Assembly (NCBI GenBank): GCA_036821185.1
Contig: DAISKD010000001.1
Span: forward strand, 591,063 to 655,062
Source of the DNA: CALJTV01 sp036821185
Lineage (GTDB): Bacteria > Chloroflexota > Dehalococcoidia > GIF9 > UBA5629
DNA length: 64,000 bases
Reading direction: 5' to 3'
Each line of letters starts with the position of its first letter. Position 1 is the stretch's first letter. Of the stretch, positions 1-8,177 are shown piece after piece. The notes beneath the pieces are model-generated. The model saw nothing but the letters and a program-made list of their open reading frames with translations. It had not been told where the DNA came from and did not search any database. The translations under genes and the position numbers were made by a program.

Positions 1-65
1 GCTGGAAACGAGCTGTAGAGCGTGCCATGGGCTGGATAGACAAAGCGGAAAGGACGGGAACATAA
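1..65 (+). CDS. glpK: Glycerol kinase, C-terminal end (partial)
   Basis: The first 62 bases are open in frame 3 and encode the last 20 residues of a protein whose start lies outside the window. The tail begins WKRAVERAMGW, which resembles the end of glycerol kinase, the enzyme that makes sn-glycerol-3-phosphate from glycerol and ATP. The TAA stop at 63-65 abuts the GTG of the glycerol-3-phosphate dehydrogenase gene, so the two form one operon. The call rests on a short tail plus this neighbour and is moderately sure. Confidence 0.65.
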   Translation, partial: WKRAVERAMGWIDKAERTGT

Positions 66-1667
66 GTGAAGAGAGACTTTCCCGCTCTAGGCTCTGAAAA
101 ATTCGACCTTATTGTAATCGGAGGGGGTATCATCGGCTGCGGCATCGCCCGCGATGCCGCCATGCGTGGCATCACCACACTGCTGTTGGAAAAAGAGGAC
201 TTTTCCTACGGCACCACCTCCCGCTCCTCACGCCTTATCCACGGCGGCCTACGCTACCTGAGACAACTGGAGTTCAGGCTGGTCCGACAAGACATGCGAG
301 AAAGAGAGGTCCTGCTCAGAATAGCCCCCCACCTTGTCCATCCGCTGCCGTTTATCATCCCTGTAGCTCGTTCTGTGGACAGGGTAGCCCTGCCCATCGG
401 CATGCTCTTTTACGACCTCATCTCCCTCGACAAAAGCATGCCCTGGCACCTCCGCCTGTCAAGACGAGAGACCCTGGAACTGGAACCCGGACTCGACATC
501 AAAGGACTGACTGGCTCCTACCTCTATTACGACTGCCAGGTGCCCTTCGCCGAGCGGCTTTGCCTTGAGACGGCACTCTCAGCTGCAGAGAACGGAGCTC
601 AGGTTCTAAACCATGCTAGAGTCACCGGCATTCTCGGGCAGGGTGAAACGGTATATGGAGTGGAAATACAGGACACCCTGACCGGTGAGAAATATCAGGC
701 TAAAGGAAAGCTGGTGGTAAATGCTGCCGGACCCTGGGTGGACACCATCACCGCACTGCTGGGCACAGGCTCTGAGCCGCTGATACGGCGCACCAAGGGA
801 ATACACCTGCTCGTTCCCAGGCTTTCCCGGCACGCTGTGGTCTGCTTCGCCCAAAGCGACGGGCGCCTTTTCTTCGTCATCCCCTGGCAGGGTTACTCCC
901 TCATCGGGACAACTGATACAGACTATTTCGGTGACTGCGATGCCGTGTACGCCGAGGCGGCTGACGTAACCTACCTCGTCTCGGAAACACAACGGACATT
1001 CCCTTCCCTCAAAAAGGAGGATATCTGGTATACCACCGCCGGGATCAGGGCACTTGCTGGCGACCACTCCAGAAAGGCTTCAGACATCACCCGGGCACAC
1101 AAAATCGTTGACCATGAGCAAAAACATGGCATTAGCGGTTTTATTTCGGTGCTCGGCGGTAAGATTACTGGCTATCGTGCTATCGCTGAAGAGGTGGTAG
1201 ACCTGGTATGCCGCAAACTGAAGGTTAAAACTGCCTGCCGCACAGCAGAAACACCTTTGCCCGGAGCACCAAAGGTAACAGAAGAAAAGATAAAACAGAC
1301 TGCCCAGGAGAGCAACCTCCCTGGCGAAACAGTGTCCCATCTCGCCGCACTTTATGGCTCGCGGTTCCTCCAAATCGTCTCACTTGCCACCAGCAGCGAG
1401 CAGGCACGCCAGCGTATCTGTCCCCATTGCTCTGACATCCTGGCACAGGTGGAATACAGCGTGAAACAGGAGGCTGCCCTTACCCTTGGCGACTTTCTCT
1501 TGCGCCGCAGCGATATCGGCCTTGCCCCCTGCCAGGGGCTAGATGCCGTGGAGACTGTAGCTAGAGAGATGGCACGGCTTCTCGGTTGGAGCTGGGAGGA
1601 GGAAAAAAAGCAGATAGAAGATTATCGCCGTCAAATAGCCCTGAATCTGCTTTTCAAAGCCGGTTAG
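66..1667 (+). CDS. glpD: FAD-dependent glycerol-3-phosphate dehydrogenase
   Basis: Oxidises sn-glycerol-3-phosphate to dihydroxyacetone phosphate and passes electrons to the respiratory quinone pool at the membrane face. The 533-residue product has an N-terminal dinucleotide-binding motif GGGIIG at residues 19-24, then the family signature around SSRLIHGGLRYL, and a C-terminal all-helical DAO_C-type domain from about residue 390. Length is slightly above the 501 residues of E. coli GlpD. The GTG start directly follows the upstream kinase stop, so translation is probably coupled. GlpA is an alternative name, but no glpB/glpC partners follow. Confidence 0.9.
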   Translation: MKRDFPALGSEKFDLIVIGGGIIGCGIARDAAMRGITTLLLEKEDFSYGTTSRSSRLIHGGLRYLRQLEFRLVRQDMREREVLLRIAPHLVHPLPFIIPVARSVDRVALPIGMLFYDLISLDKSMPWHLRLSRRETLELEPGLDIKGLTGSYLYYDCQVPFAERLCLETALSAAENGAQVLNHARVTGILGQGETVYGVEIQDTLTGEKYQAKGKLVVNAAGPWVDTITALLGTGSEPLIRRTKGIHLLVPRLSRHAVVCFAQSDGRLFFVIPWQGYSLIGTTDTDYFGDCDAVYAEAADVTYLVSETQRTFPSLKKEDIWYTTAGIRALAGDHSRKASDITRAHKIVDHEQKHGISGFISVLGGKITGYRAIAEEVVDLVCRKLKVKTACRTAETPLPGAPKVTEEKIKQTAQESNLPGETVSHLAALYGSRFLQIVSLATSSEQARQRICPHCSDILAQVEYSVKQEAALTLGDFLLRRSDIGLAPCQGLDAVETVAREMARLLGWSWEEEKKQIEDYRRQIALNLLFKAG

Positions 1668-1713
1668 TCCAGCCTAAGTATGCAACGCGGTGTACCTATC
1701 TCTATACAAGCCG

Positions 1714-1740
1714 GCGAGGGCTCAACAACGGAGCCCTCGC
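1714..1740. terminator. Intrinsic terminator between convergent glpD and gltB-like genes
   Basis: A perfect 10-bp stem (GCGAGGGCTC at 1714-1723, GAGCCCTCGC at 1731-1740) with a 7-base loop lies between two converging genes. The plus-strand continuation is TTCTCTC, a weak U-tract. It probably serves glpD and may act in both directions. Confidence 0.65.
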
Positions 1741-1762
1741 TTCTCTCACCGAAGAGAGCCTA

Positions 1763-3355
1763 TTATGACTTCAAAATTGCCATCGCCTCTTCGCGGTAGG
1801 CGTCCATGAGATATGGAATACCGGTAACCTTGGCGCATTCCTCCGTCAGCGACATAAGTTCACGACGGGTAATCGCTGGCACGCTAAAACATCTGGCACC
1901 AGCCATCAATTGCTGCAAGCCCACTTTTATCTTGTCGGCATAGCTGTATATACCTACGGCACCCCAGGGAATGTTCTTCATTTCGTCTGCGCCTACTATC
2001 TTCTTCACCTCTTCCCAGCAGACAAAAATCTCCTCCGGGGTAGAGCCAAACTGCGCTACCGTATTGGGTAGCTTGCCCTCTTGCAGCCACCGGTGAATAT
2101 TCTTCCCCACCATGCCGGGGATCATTAAAGCCCTCCCCATGCATACTGCCTTAGTGAACGGCGAACCCAGAGCCAATGCCTTGAACACCCCATCCTCGCT
2201 GCTGAAACCTCCGGCAAAAGCCATATCAGGCGGTCTTTCGCCCCTGTCCGCCAGCACCTTGGCAAACTCATAGGCTGCAGAGTGTAAATACAGGGTGGGC
2301 ATGCCCCACTCCTCCATCATCCGCCACGGACTCATACCGGTGCCGCCTGGAGCACCGTCTATGGTCAGCAGGTCTATCTTCGCCCTTGAACCCCACTTGA
2401 TCGCCATCGCTAGCTCCCGCAGACTGTAAGCCCCGGTCTTCAAGGTAATGCGCTTGAAACCCAGCCTCCTCAGTCGCTCCACCTCGGCAAAGAAGCCTTC
2501 CTCGCTGATGAAACCCAGTCTGCTGTGCCGCTCGAACTCCTTCAAAGCTCCGGCTTTGAATGCGGCTTGGTTCACGGGGTCAGAGGGGTCAGGGGTGATG
2601 ATATAGCCGCGCCGTTGCAGTTCCAGAGCCCTCTCAAGGGTATTAACCTTTATTTCACCGCCGATGCTTTTGGCACCCTGCCCCCATTTGAGCTCGATTG
2701 TGGTAATACCATGCTTGTTCAGTATATATTCGGCAACACCGAGCCGTGTGTCTTCCACATTCATCTGCACCAGTATCTCACCCCAGCCCTGATAATAGCG
2801 ACGGTAAGTCTCGATACGCCTGTCCATATCCGGCGCCGACTTGACCTTCCCCTTTGAATCGAGCTCAAGCCGCGGATCGATGCCACAGACGTTCTCACCA
2901 CACACGATTGTTATCCCGCTGATGGCAGCACCAACGGCAAAATGCTCCCAGTTCTTCCGTGCAATTTCAGTTGAGCCTAGGGCGCCGGTAAAAATAGGCA
3001 CCTTCATCTTCACTTTAATATCCCACCCATATTCAGTCTCAGTGCTCACCCTCGGGAAAATTGCCGTGTCAGGATTTGCTTCCACCCCCGGCGGTAGCCC
3101 TCTGGCACCCATGGCGTATCCCTGGATATTCAGGTGCGAATAGTCAACTGGATAGTCTTTGTCACCCCCAGCCGTGACCTCTCCAAACGGACCTGGATAG
3201 ATCAATTCCCGACCGCGAAAGCTGGCTTTAAACACCTCGCAGTTCCCGGTACAGCCGTCGAGACAGCGAGTACACAAGCCGCTCATCGGGACTACGCTTC
3301 GAGAACGATTGGCTGTTCTCGTGGCTTCGTTGGCATTTGGTCGCTGTAAGTTCAT
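1763..3355 (-). CDS. FMN-binding glutamate synthase family protein (stand-alone GltB2-like)
   Basis: The 530-residue protein matches the FMN-binding (alpha/beta)8 domain of glutamate synthase, with the phosphate-binding stretch IDGAPGGTGMSP near residue 340. It has neither the N-terminal glutaminase domain nor the C-terminal beta-helix of the bacterial large subunit, so it resembles the short archaeal-type forms. A Cys-rich N-terminus (C28, C31, C35, C39) could hold an iron-sulfur centre. The usual CHxNTCPVG cluster motif of bacterial glutamate synthase was not found. It is the third gene after nrpR and hisF on the same strand, which fits a nitrogen-assimilation role. Whether it truly makes glutamate is not shown by sequence. 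Confidence 0.75.
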   Translation of the reverse strand: MNLQRPNANEATRTANRSRSVVPMSGLCTRCLDGCTGNCEVFKASFRGRELIYPGPFGEVTAGGDKDYPVDYSHLNIQGYAMGARGLPPGVEANPDTAIFPRVSTETEYGWDIKVKMKVPIFTGALGSTEIARKNWEHFAVGAAISGITIVCGENVCGIDPRLELDSKGKVKSAPDMDRRIETYRRYYQGWGEILVQMNVEDTRLGVAEYILNKHGITTIELKWGQGAKSIGGEIKVNTLERALELQRRGYIITPDPSDPVNQAAFKAGALKEFERHSRLGFISEEGFFAEVERLRRLGFKRITLKTGAYSLRELAMAIKWGSRAKIDLLTIDGAPGGTGMSPWRMMEEWGMPTLYLHSAAYEFAKVLADRGERPPDMAFAGGFSSEDGVFKALALGSPFTKAVCMGRALMIPGMVGKNIHRWLQEGKLPNTVAQFGSTPEEIFVCWEEVKKIVGADEMKNIPWGAVGIYSYADKIKVGLQQLMAGARCFSVPAITRRELMSLTEECAKVTGIPYLMDAYREEAMAILKS

Positions 3356-3426
3356 CGCTCTACACTCCTTTCTCAGTAAAATTTTCTCTTATTTCTCTTA
3401 AAGCCTTTGAACTGTGTCTCCGGCTT

Positions 3427-4197
3427 CTATATCCGCACCGGTATGCCTTTTTCCTTGAGGTATCTCTTTGCCTCCGGGATCGAAATCTTGCCGAAGTGAA
3501 ACACCGAAGCTGCCAGCACCGCTGCTGCCTTAGCCACCACCACAGCCTCATAAAGGTGCTCCAGCTTTCCGGCGCCGCCCGAGGCCACCACAGGTATGCT
3601 TACTGCCTCAGCAACCGCCTTCGTCATTTCTAAGTCGTAACCTTCTTCCGTACCATCGGCGTCCTTGCTGGTGAGCAGTATTTCCCCTGCACCCAGCTTC
3701 TCCACCCGCTTCGCCCATTCCACAATATCCAGACCAGTTGCCTCCATACCGCTTTTCACCACCACCTCCAGCCTCGGCCTGCCGCTGCCGGGCAGGTTCT
3801 TGATACCATCTATAGCTACCACCAGCCTCTCCTTGCCGAACTGCTTCGCCGCCTCTCTCACCAGGTCGGGATCTCTCACTGCCGCCGTATTGATGGACAC
3901 CTTACTCACGCCGATATCAAACAGCTCCTTCATATCACCGATGCCTCTGATGCCACCTCCAACAGCAAAGGGTACGGTTGCTTTTTTCACCACCCTCTTC
4001 ACCCATTCCAGCCTAGTACCCCTCTCCTCAGCACTCGCCATAATATCGAGGAACACCAGCTCATCAGCCCCTTCCCGACAGTAGGCTTCCGCTGCCTCCA
4101 CCGGGTCACGTGCATCCCTCAAGTTCACAAACTTCACCCCTTTGACCACCCTGCCATCTTTCACGTCCAGACAAGGTATAACTCTTACATAGCCCAT
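3427..4197 (-). CDS. hisF: Imidazole glycerol phosphate synthase, cyclase subunit
   Basis: HisF uses ammonia, delivered by the glutaminase HisH, to convert PRFAR into imidazole glycerol phosphate and AICAR in histidine biosynthesis. The 256-residue (alpha/beta)8 protein begins MGYVRVIPCLDVKDG and keeps both catalytic aspartates, D11 and D130 (VVAIDG). Length is standard. It lies 22 bases after the nrpR stop and 71 bases before the glutamate-synthase-like gene on the same strand. No hisH or other his gene is in the window, so this copy sits in a nitrogen-related operon instead of a histidine operon. Confidence 0.93.
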   Translation of the reverse strand: MGYVRVIPCLDVKDGRVVKGVKFVNLRDARDPVEAAEAYCREGADELVFLDIMASAEERGTRLEWVKRVVKKATVPFAVGGGIRGIGDMKELFDIGVSKVSINTAAVRDPDLVREAAKQFGKERLVVAIDGIKNLPGSGRPRLEVVVKSGMEATGLDIVEWAKRVEKLGAGEILLTSKDADGTEEGYDLEMTKAVAEAVSIPVVASGGAGKLEHLYEAVVVAKAAAVLAASVFHFGKISIPEAKRYLKEKGIPVRI

Positions 4198-4219
4198 TTC
4201 AGAAAATGTCCTCCTTTTG

Positions 4220-5218
4220 TCATAAGTCCCAGAAACTGACCAGCTCCCGGTACTCCATAACGGTACTCATGGCATGGTTTTCTGCCTCCACCCCGGCTTC
4301 TTCAGCAGCGGCAACAGGGTTCAGACCACCAAGCAGCACCATGCCGATCTTGTTCACCTCAACAGGTATCTCGCACACCGACTCGCTCACCTTTCCCATG
4401 GCCAGTAGTCCTCCCAACCCCACCGTCTTCAGCTTCTCCACCACCCCCTCAGCTATGGGACGGCAGATAGCCGGGATCTCACGAAAATTAGCTAGGATTT
4501 TCCCATTCCCGGTCTTTGTCACCTCTCTCACCGATGTCATCCTTGCTCGTATAAATACCTCGGAGGGATCCATAGAGGAGCCAGCATAGTGTATCAGCTC
4601 CACAAAACGCACCGGTGAATGGCTGCGCATCTGGACAATGCCACCGAACCGCGAGTCCATGGGCACACCGGCTTTAAGCAACGTCCCATTTATCACTATG
4701 CTGCACACCGTCGCCAGCCCTATCCTGCCCGGCGGCACTACCAGATCACCAAGACGCTCGCCCTCCCTGGCTACCGCCACCCTATCACTCACACAAAGAC
4801 CTGAGGCAAAGGCTGGCTTCATCGCCTGCAACGCCTTTTCAAACCTGCTCTTAGAAAAGAACGAAACATTTACCGGAACCGCGCCACTTTGATTTTCAGG
4901 ATCGAAAGTAGTGCGGAAGGCGAGCAGCTCGATCTTGGTAATCGCATAGCCAACCTTGTCTCTGACCAGCGCAGTAGCCAGCTCCTCCCGCCCTTTCTCG
5001 GTTATCACCCGTCCATCCCGGCTGACCAGACGTGTGAGCCCCCGCTCGTCCATAAATTTCAAGTGGTACCTCACCGCCCTCTCCCCTAGAGAGATACCAT
5101 GGTCAAGCAGCCTGCGGCTTATTACCCTCGCCCCCAACGGCTCCCGGGCATCCTCCAGCACCTTGAGTATCAGGAGCTCCTTTCTTTCCACCGCCTGCGT
5201 CTCAAGCCCGATCATCAC
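4220..5218 (-). CDS. nrpR: NrpR-type nitrogen-responsive transcriptional repressor
   Basis: The 332-residue protein has an N-terminal winged-helix domain (about residues 10-80, including LLDHGISLGERAVRYHL) followed by one NrpR/DUF128 effector domain (about 90-325). In methanogens NrpR represses nitrogen assimilation genes and is relieved by 2-oxoglutarate; the effector here is inferred from that family. GTG at 5218 is followed directly by ATG at 5215, with AGAGG upstream; either may be used. It heads the operon with hisF and a glutamate-synthase-like gene. A GGAA-N6-TTCC site overlaps its promoter, so autoregulation is likely. Archaeal NrpR often has two effector domains; this one has one. 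Confidence 0.85.
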   Translation of the reverse strand: MMIGLETQAVERKELLILKVLEDAREPLGARVISRRLLDHGISLGERAVRYHLKFMDERGLTRLVSRDGRVITEKGREELATALVRDKVGYAITKIELLAFRTTFDPENQSGAVPVNVSFFSKSRFEKALQAMKPAFASGLCVSDRVAVAREGERLGDLVVPPGRIGLATVCSIVINGTLLKAGVPMDSRFGGIVQMRSHSPVRFVELIHYAGSSMDPSEVFIRARMTSVREVTKTGNGKILANFREIPAICRPIAEGVVEKLKTVGLGGLLAMGKVSESVCEIPVEVNKIGMVLLGGLNPVAAAEEAGVEAENHAMSTVMEYRELVSFWDL

Positions 5219-5247
5219 AAATTAACCTCTGCTTTCACCTAGGGCAG

Positions 5248-5265
5248 TAGGAAACCGTTTTCCTA
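5248..5265. promoter_or_regulatory. Candidate NrpR operator (GGAA-N6-TTCC)
   Basis: A near-perfect palindrome centred on GGAA (5250-5253), six bases, TTCC (5260-5263), flanked by TA on both sides. GGAA-N6-TTCC is the operator described for Methanococcus NrpR. It lies just downstream of the minus-strand -10 box and about 30 bases before the nrpR start, the right place for a repressor to block transcription. Confidence 0.75.
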
Positions 5266-5292
5266 TTATAACACCGAAATTTATTTTGTCAA
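5265..5292 (-). promoter_or_regulatory. Consensus sigma-70-type promoter of the nrpR-hisF-gltB-like operon
   Basis: On the minus strand TTGACA (5292-5287) and TATAAT (5270-5265) are separated by 16 bases; both hexamers match consensus. The last base of the -10 box abuts the candidate NrpR operator. Confidence 0.8.
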
Positions 5293-5389
5293 GCACCCTG
5301 CCGCGTTTTGTCACGCCTCTTCCCGAATCTTTGCCATATTGCTGTGACTCCCGCATCACCTGCGCGACGCGTCTAACTGAGAGACCATC

Positions 5390-5418
5390 TTGACTGTGGC
5401 TCGCAGTGAAAGTATTAT
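5390..5418 (+). promoter_or_regulatory. Sigma-70-type promoter of the CoA transferase gene
   Basis: TTGACT (5390-5395), a 17-base spacer and TATTAT (5413-5418) stand 34 bases before the CoA transferase ATG. It diverges from the nrpR promoter about 100 bases away. Confidence 0.65.
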
Positions 5419-5452
5419 GGCTGGCAAATAACACATCAAGGGACATACCAAC

Positions 5453-6667
5453 ATGCTCGCACTGGATAATATACGGATTATTGACCTCACCCACCTCCCG
5501 CCCGGTGCGTTGTGCACCATGATCCTCGGCGATCTCGGTGCCGATGTCATAAAGGTCACCGCACCGCCGGAGACAAGCCAGCGCGGTGCCGGCACGGAAG
5601 CTATGCTAACTGAAAGCGAACGCCGCAAAGCGGTCGCCTTCGACGCCCTGAACCGCAACAAGCGCAGCATACAGCTCGATCTTAAATGTAAAGAAGGACA
5701 GAAAGTGTTCTACAAGCTGGCTAAGACAGCAGATGTCATCGTCGAGGGCTTCCGTCCCGGGGTGGTGAAGCGACTGAAGGTGGACTATGAAATAATTCGT
5801 GGCATTAACCGCCGCATAGTCTACTGCTCGCTGAGCGGCTACGGCCAGGATGGGCCCTACAATGCCCTTCCCGGACACGATATAAACTACATATCCGTAG
5901 CTGGCGCTCTGCGCCTCATCAGCAGCCCGGAGAAACCGAGCATCCCCCTGAACTTGCTTGCCGATTTCGCCGGTGCCTCCCTACACGGTGTCATCGGTAT
6001 CCTTGCTGCCCTGCTAGCAAGGGAGAGGACAGGCAAGGGGCAATATGTGGACATCTCTTATACCGACGGCGTTATCAACCTGCTCTCCTGGTTCTTCAGC
6101 CTCCATTTCTCTTCCGGCATCAGCCCCACCCCGGACAAGTCATGGCTCCACGGCGCCTACCCGTATTATGCCGTCTACCAAACACAAGACAACCAATACA
6201 TCAGCATTGGCTGTGTAGAACCCTGGCTATGGGAAAACTTGTGCCGCGCGCTGGGCAAGGAGGAATATATCCCTTACCACATTGCACAGGAACATTTCTA
6301 CCAGCCACCACAGGATGAAAAGTGGCTCGAAATCTCGTCGTATTTGCGGGAGGTCTTCCGCTCCCGGACACGGGACGAATGGTTCGAGTTCCTTTCCGGC
6401 AGAAATGTGCCTGTAGCCAAGGTCTACACGCTAGAAGAGGTAGCCAACGACCCTCAGATACTCCACCGTCAGATGGTTGTAGAGATTGACCACCCCTCGC
6501 TGGGCAAGATCAGGCAGCCTGGCATTGCCATAAAGCTGTCCCAAACACCGGGCAGCATAAGAGGGTTGGCACCTTTACCCGGCGAGCATACCGATGAAGT
6601 ACTCAGAGGACTGGGCTACACGGACCGTTACATCAACCAGTTGCGCAAACGCAAGGTGGTAGGCTAG
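5453..6667 (+). CDS. CaiB/BaiF (class III) CoA transferase
   Basis: Transfers CoA between organic acids by a ping-pong mechanism through an aspartyl-CoA anhydride. The 404-residue protein starts LDNIRIIDLTHLPPGALCTM, the family N-terminus, and has the expected catalytic aspartate in GHDINY at D143. Length is typical of formyl-CoA transferase and its relatives. AAGG precedes the ATG at suitable spacing. The acid substrate cannot be told from sequence. It heads a short plus-strand operon with an AsnC-type ligand domain and a HIT protein. Confidence 0.88.
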   Translation: MLALDNIRIIDLTHLPPGALCTMILGDLGADVIKVTAPPETSQRGAGTEAMLTESERRKAVAFDALNRNKRSIQLDLKCKEGQKVFYKLAKTADVIVEGFRPGVVKRLKVDYEIIRGINRRIVYCSLSGYGQDGPYNALPGHDINYISVAGALRLISSPEKPSIPLNLLADFAGASLHGVIGILAALLARERTGKGQYVDISYTDGVINLLSWFFSLHFSSGISPTPDKSWLHGAYPYYAVYQTQDNQYISIGCVEPWLWENLCRALGKEEYIPYHIAQEHFYQPPQDEKWLEISSYLREVFRSRTRDEWFEFLSGRNVPVAKVYTLEEVANDPQILHRQMVVEIDHPSLGKIRQPGIAIKLSQTPGSIRGLAPLPGEHTDEVLRGLGYTDRYINQLRKRKVVG

Positions 6668-6689
6668 AATTTAACCAAGGGGGTGAAAG

Positions 6690-6935
6690 ATGCCAGCCAA
6701 AGCATTCGTCCTCATCGAAACAGAGGTCGGCCACACTAAAGAAGTTGTGGCTGCGCTCAACAACCTTAAGCTCAAAGAGTTAAAGTCCGTGGACCTGGTG
6801 ACCGGCCCATACGACGTCATCGCTGTGGTCGAGCATCATGACTTTAACGCCATCGGCAACCTGGTCACCGAAAAGATACACCCCATCCCGGGCATCAAAA
6901 GAACGGTTACCTGTCTCTCCATCAAGGTATCTTAA
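6690..6935 (+). CDS. Stand-alone Lrp/AsnC ligand-binding (RAM) domain protein
   Basis: The 81-residue protein consists only of the alpha/beta ligand-binding domain of the Lrp/AsnC family, with the typical GPYDVIAVVE strand-turn around residue 40. The DNA-binding helix-turn-helix is absent. Such single-domain forms are known and can assemble into oligomers that bind amino acids or other small molecules; the ligand here is unknown. A strong GGGGGTG ribosome-binding site precedes the ATG, 22 bases after the CoA transferase stop. Confidence 0.85.
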   Translation: MPAKAFVLIETEVGHTKEVVAALNNLKLKELKSVDLVTGPYDVIAVVEHHDFNAIGNLVTEKIHPIPGIKRTVTCLSIKVS

Positions 6936-6950
6936 AAAGACTGTAGACCC

Positions 6951-7292
6951 ATGGAATGCGTTTTTTGCCGCATAGCGGCGGGGGAAATACCCGCCGACAT
7001 TGTATTTCAGGACGATGAGCTCATGGCATTCCGGGACATCCACCCTCAGGCGCCAGTGCACATCCTGGTCATACCCAAGAGGCACATAGTTTCCTTGAAC
7101 GACCTGAAGTCCGACCATACCGAACTCATAGGGCGAATCATTTTGCTTGCTGTCGAACTTGCCCGAAGGGAAAACATCTCAGACAGCGGTTATCGGCTGG
7201 CTATTAGCTGCGGTACTGAAGGAGGGCAGGTGGTGCCCCATCTTCACCTTCACCTCATCGGCGGAAGAAAACTGGCTGACGCACTCGGCTAG
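6951..7292 (+). CDS. HIT family nucleotide-binding hydrolase
   Basis: A 113-residue HIT protein of the Hint/HinT type, which cleaves purine nucleoside phosphoramidates or similar adenylated compounds. The catalytic histidine triad HLHLH lies at residues 97-101. A CxxC pair (C3, C6) at the N-terminus, with later histidines, could bind zinc as in several family members. It is the third gene of the CoA transferase operon. Its TAG stop sits inside a small palindrome shared with the converging ispH. Confidence 0.93.
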   Translation: MECVFCRIAAGEIPADIVFQDDELMAFRDIHPQAPVHILVIPKRHIVSLNDLKSDHTELIGRIILLAVELARRENISDSGYRLAISCGTEGGQVVPHLHLHLIGGRKLADALG

Positions 7293-7302
7293 CAAACTAG
7301 CC
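7287..7302. terminator. Small palindrome containing both stop codons of convergent genes
   Basis: GGCTAG (7287-7292), CAAA, CTAGCC (7297-7302) form a 6-bp hairpin. The left TAG is the HIT stop and the right CTA is the ispH stop on the other strand. No U-tract follows, so termination activity is uncertain. Confidence 0.3.
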
Positions 7303-8160
7303 CCCTCTCGTCATATTTCGTAACCACGCCACCACCTCGTCAACCGTGTCCTCCGGCGTGGAAGCACCAGCGGTAATGCCTATGTGCTTCTTACCTTCGA
7401 GCCAGCTACTGTCCAACTCGTCAGCAGCTTCGATCAGATATGTCTCCACTACTGCGGAACACACTTCAGCAAGACGTCTTGTATTGGCGCTGTTCCGACC
7501 CCCCACCACTATCATCAGGTCGCTCCTCCTGGCCAGCTCCACCGCAGCATCCTGCCTCTGCTGAGTCTTCTGGCAGAGCGTATTTATGATGCGTACCTCT
7601 TGGACATGTGGGCCAACGCTGCTCAGCAGAAGTCCGACAAACTCGTTGAACTTAGCTAAGCTCTGCGTGGTCTGGGCAACGACGCCCAAGCGGTTGCCCA
7701 ACTTTGCCCCAGCCACCACTCCTGCATCCATGGTAGCCACCGCTCTGTCTCCTGCCCACCCTAGCAACCCCCGTACTTCCGGATGACCGGCGTCACCAAA
7801 GATAACCACTCCAAGACCTGAATCAGCCAACCTCTTTACAGCCTTCTGGGCACGGCTCACAGTAGGACAGGTGGCATCTATTACCTTCAAGCCGCGCGAC
7901 TGCAGTTCCGTCAGTATCACCCGTGGGACACCATGGGAAGGGATGGTAACAGCTACGTCATTAGGTACATCATTAATGCTGTCCACCACCTTTATGCCCA
8001 AACCAGTAAGCCTTTCCACCACCAACCGGTTATGCACGATAGCGCCTATGCTCAAGATGCAGTTGTGCTTGCTGGCTGCCTCCTCGATTATCCTGATCGC
8101 GCGTCTGACGCCAAAACAAAAACCAAGCTCACCGGCTTTCTCTATGGTGACCTTTGCCAT
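7297..8160 (-). CDS. ispH: 4-hydroxy-3-methylbut-2-enyl diphosphate reductase
   Basis: Last enzyme of the MEP isoprenoid pathway: a [4Fe-4S] protein that reduces HMBPP to IPP and DMAPP. The 287-residue product has the three cluster cysteines in GFCFGV (C15), DATCPTV and NTLCQKT, plus the conserved histidines in IVHN and SHGVP. Length is standard. It follows plsC by 17 bases on the same strand, a common pairing in bacteria. The cluster implies an anaerobic or oxygen-protected setting. Confidence 0.95.
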   Translation of the reverse strand: MAKVTIEKAGELGFCFGVRRAIRIIEEAASKHNCILSIGAIVHNRLVVERLTGLGIKVVDSINDVPNDVAVTIPSHGVPRVILTELQSRGLKVIDATCPTVSRAQKAVKRLADSGLGVVIFGDAGHPEVRGLLGWAGDRAVATMDAGVVAGAKLGNRLGVVAQTTQSLAKFNEFVGLLLSSVGPHVQEVRIINTLCQKTQQRQDAAVELARRSDLMIVVGGRNSANTRRLAEVCSAVVETYLIEAADELDSSWLEGKKHIGITAGASTPEDTVDEVVAWLRNMTRGG

Positions 8161-8177
8161 CTTTCAGAATGGGGACA

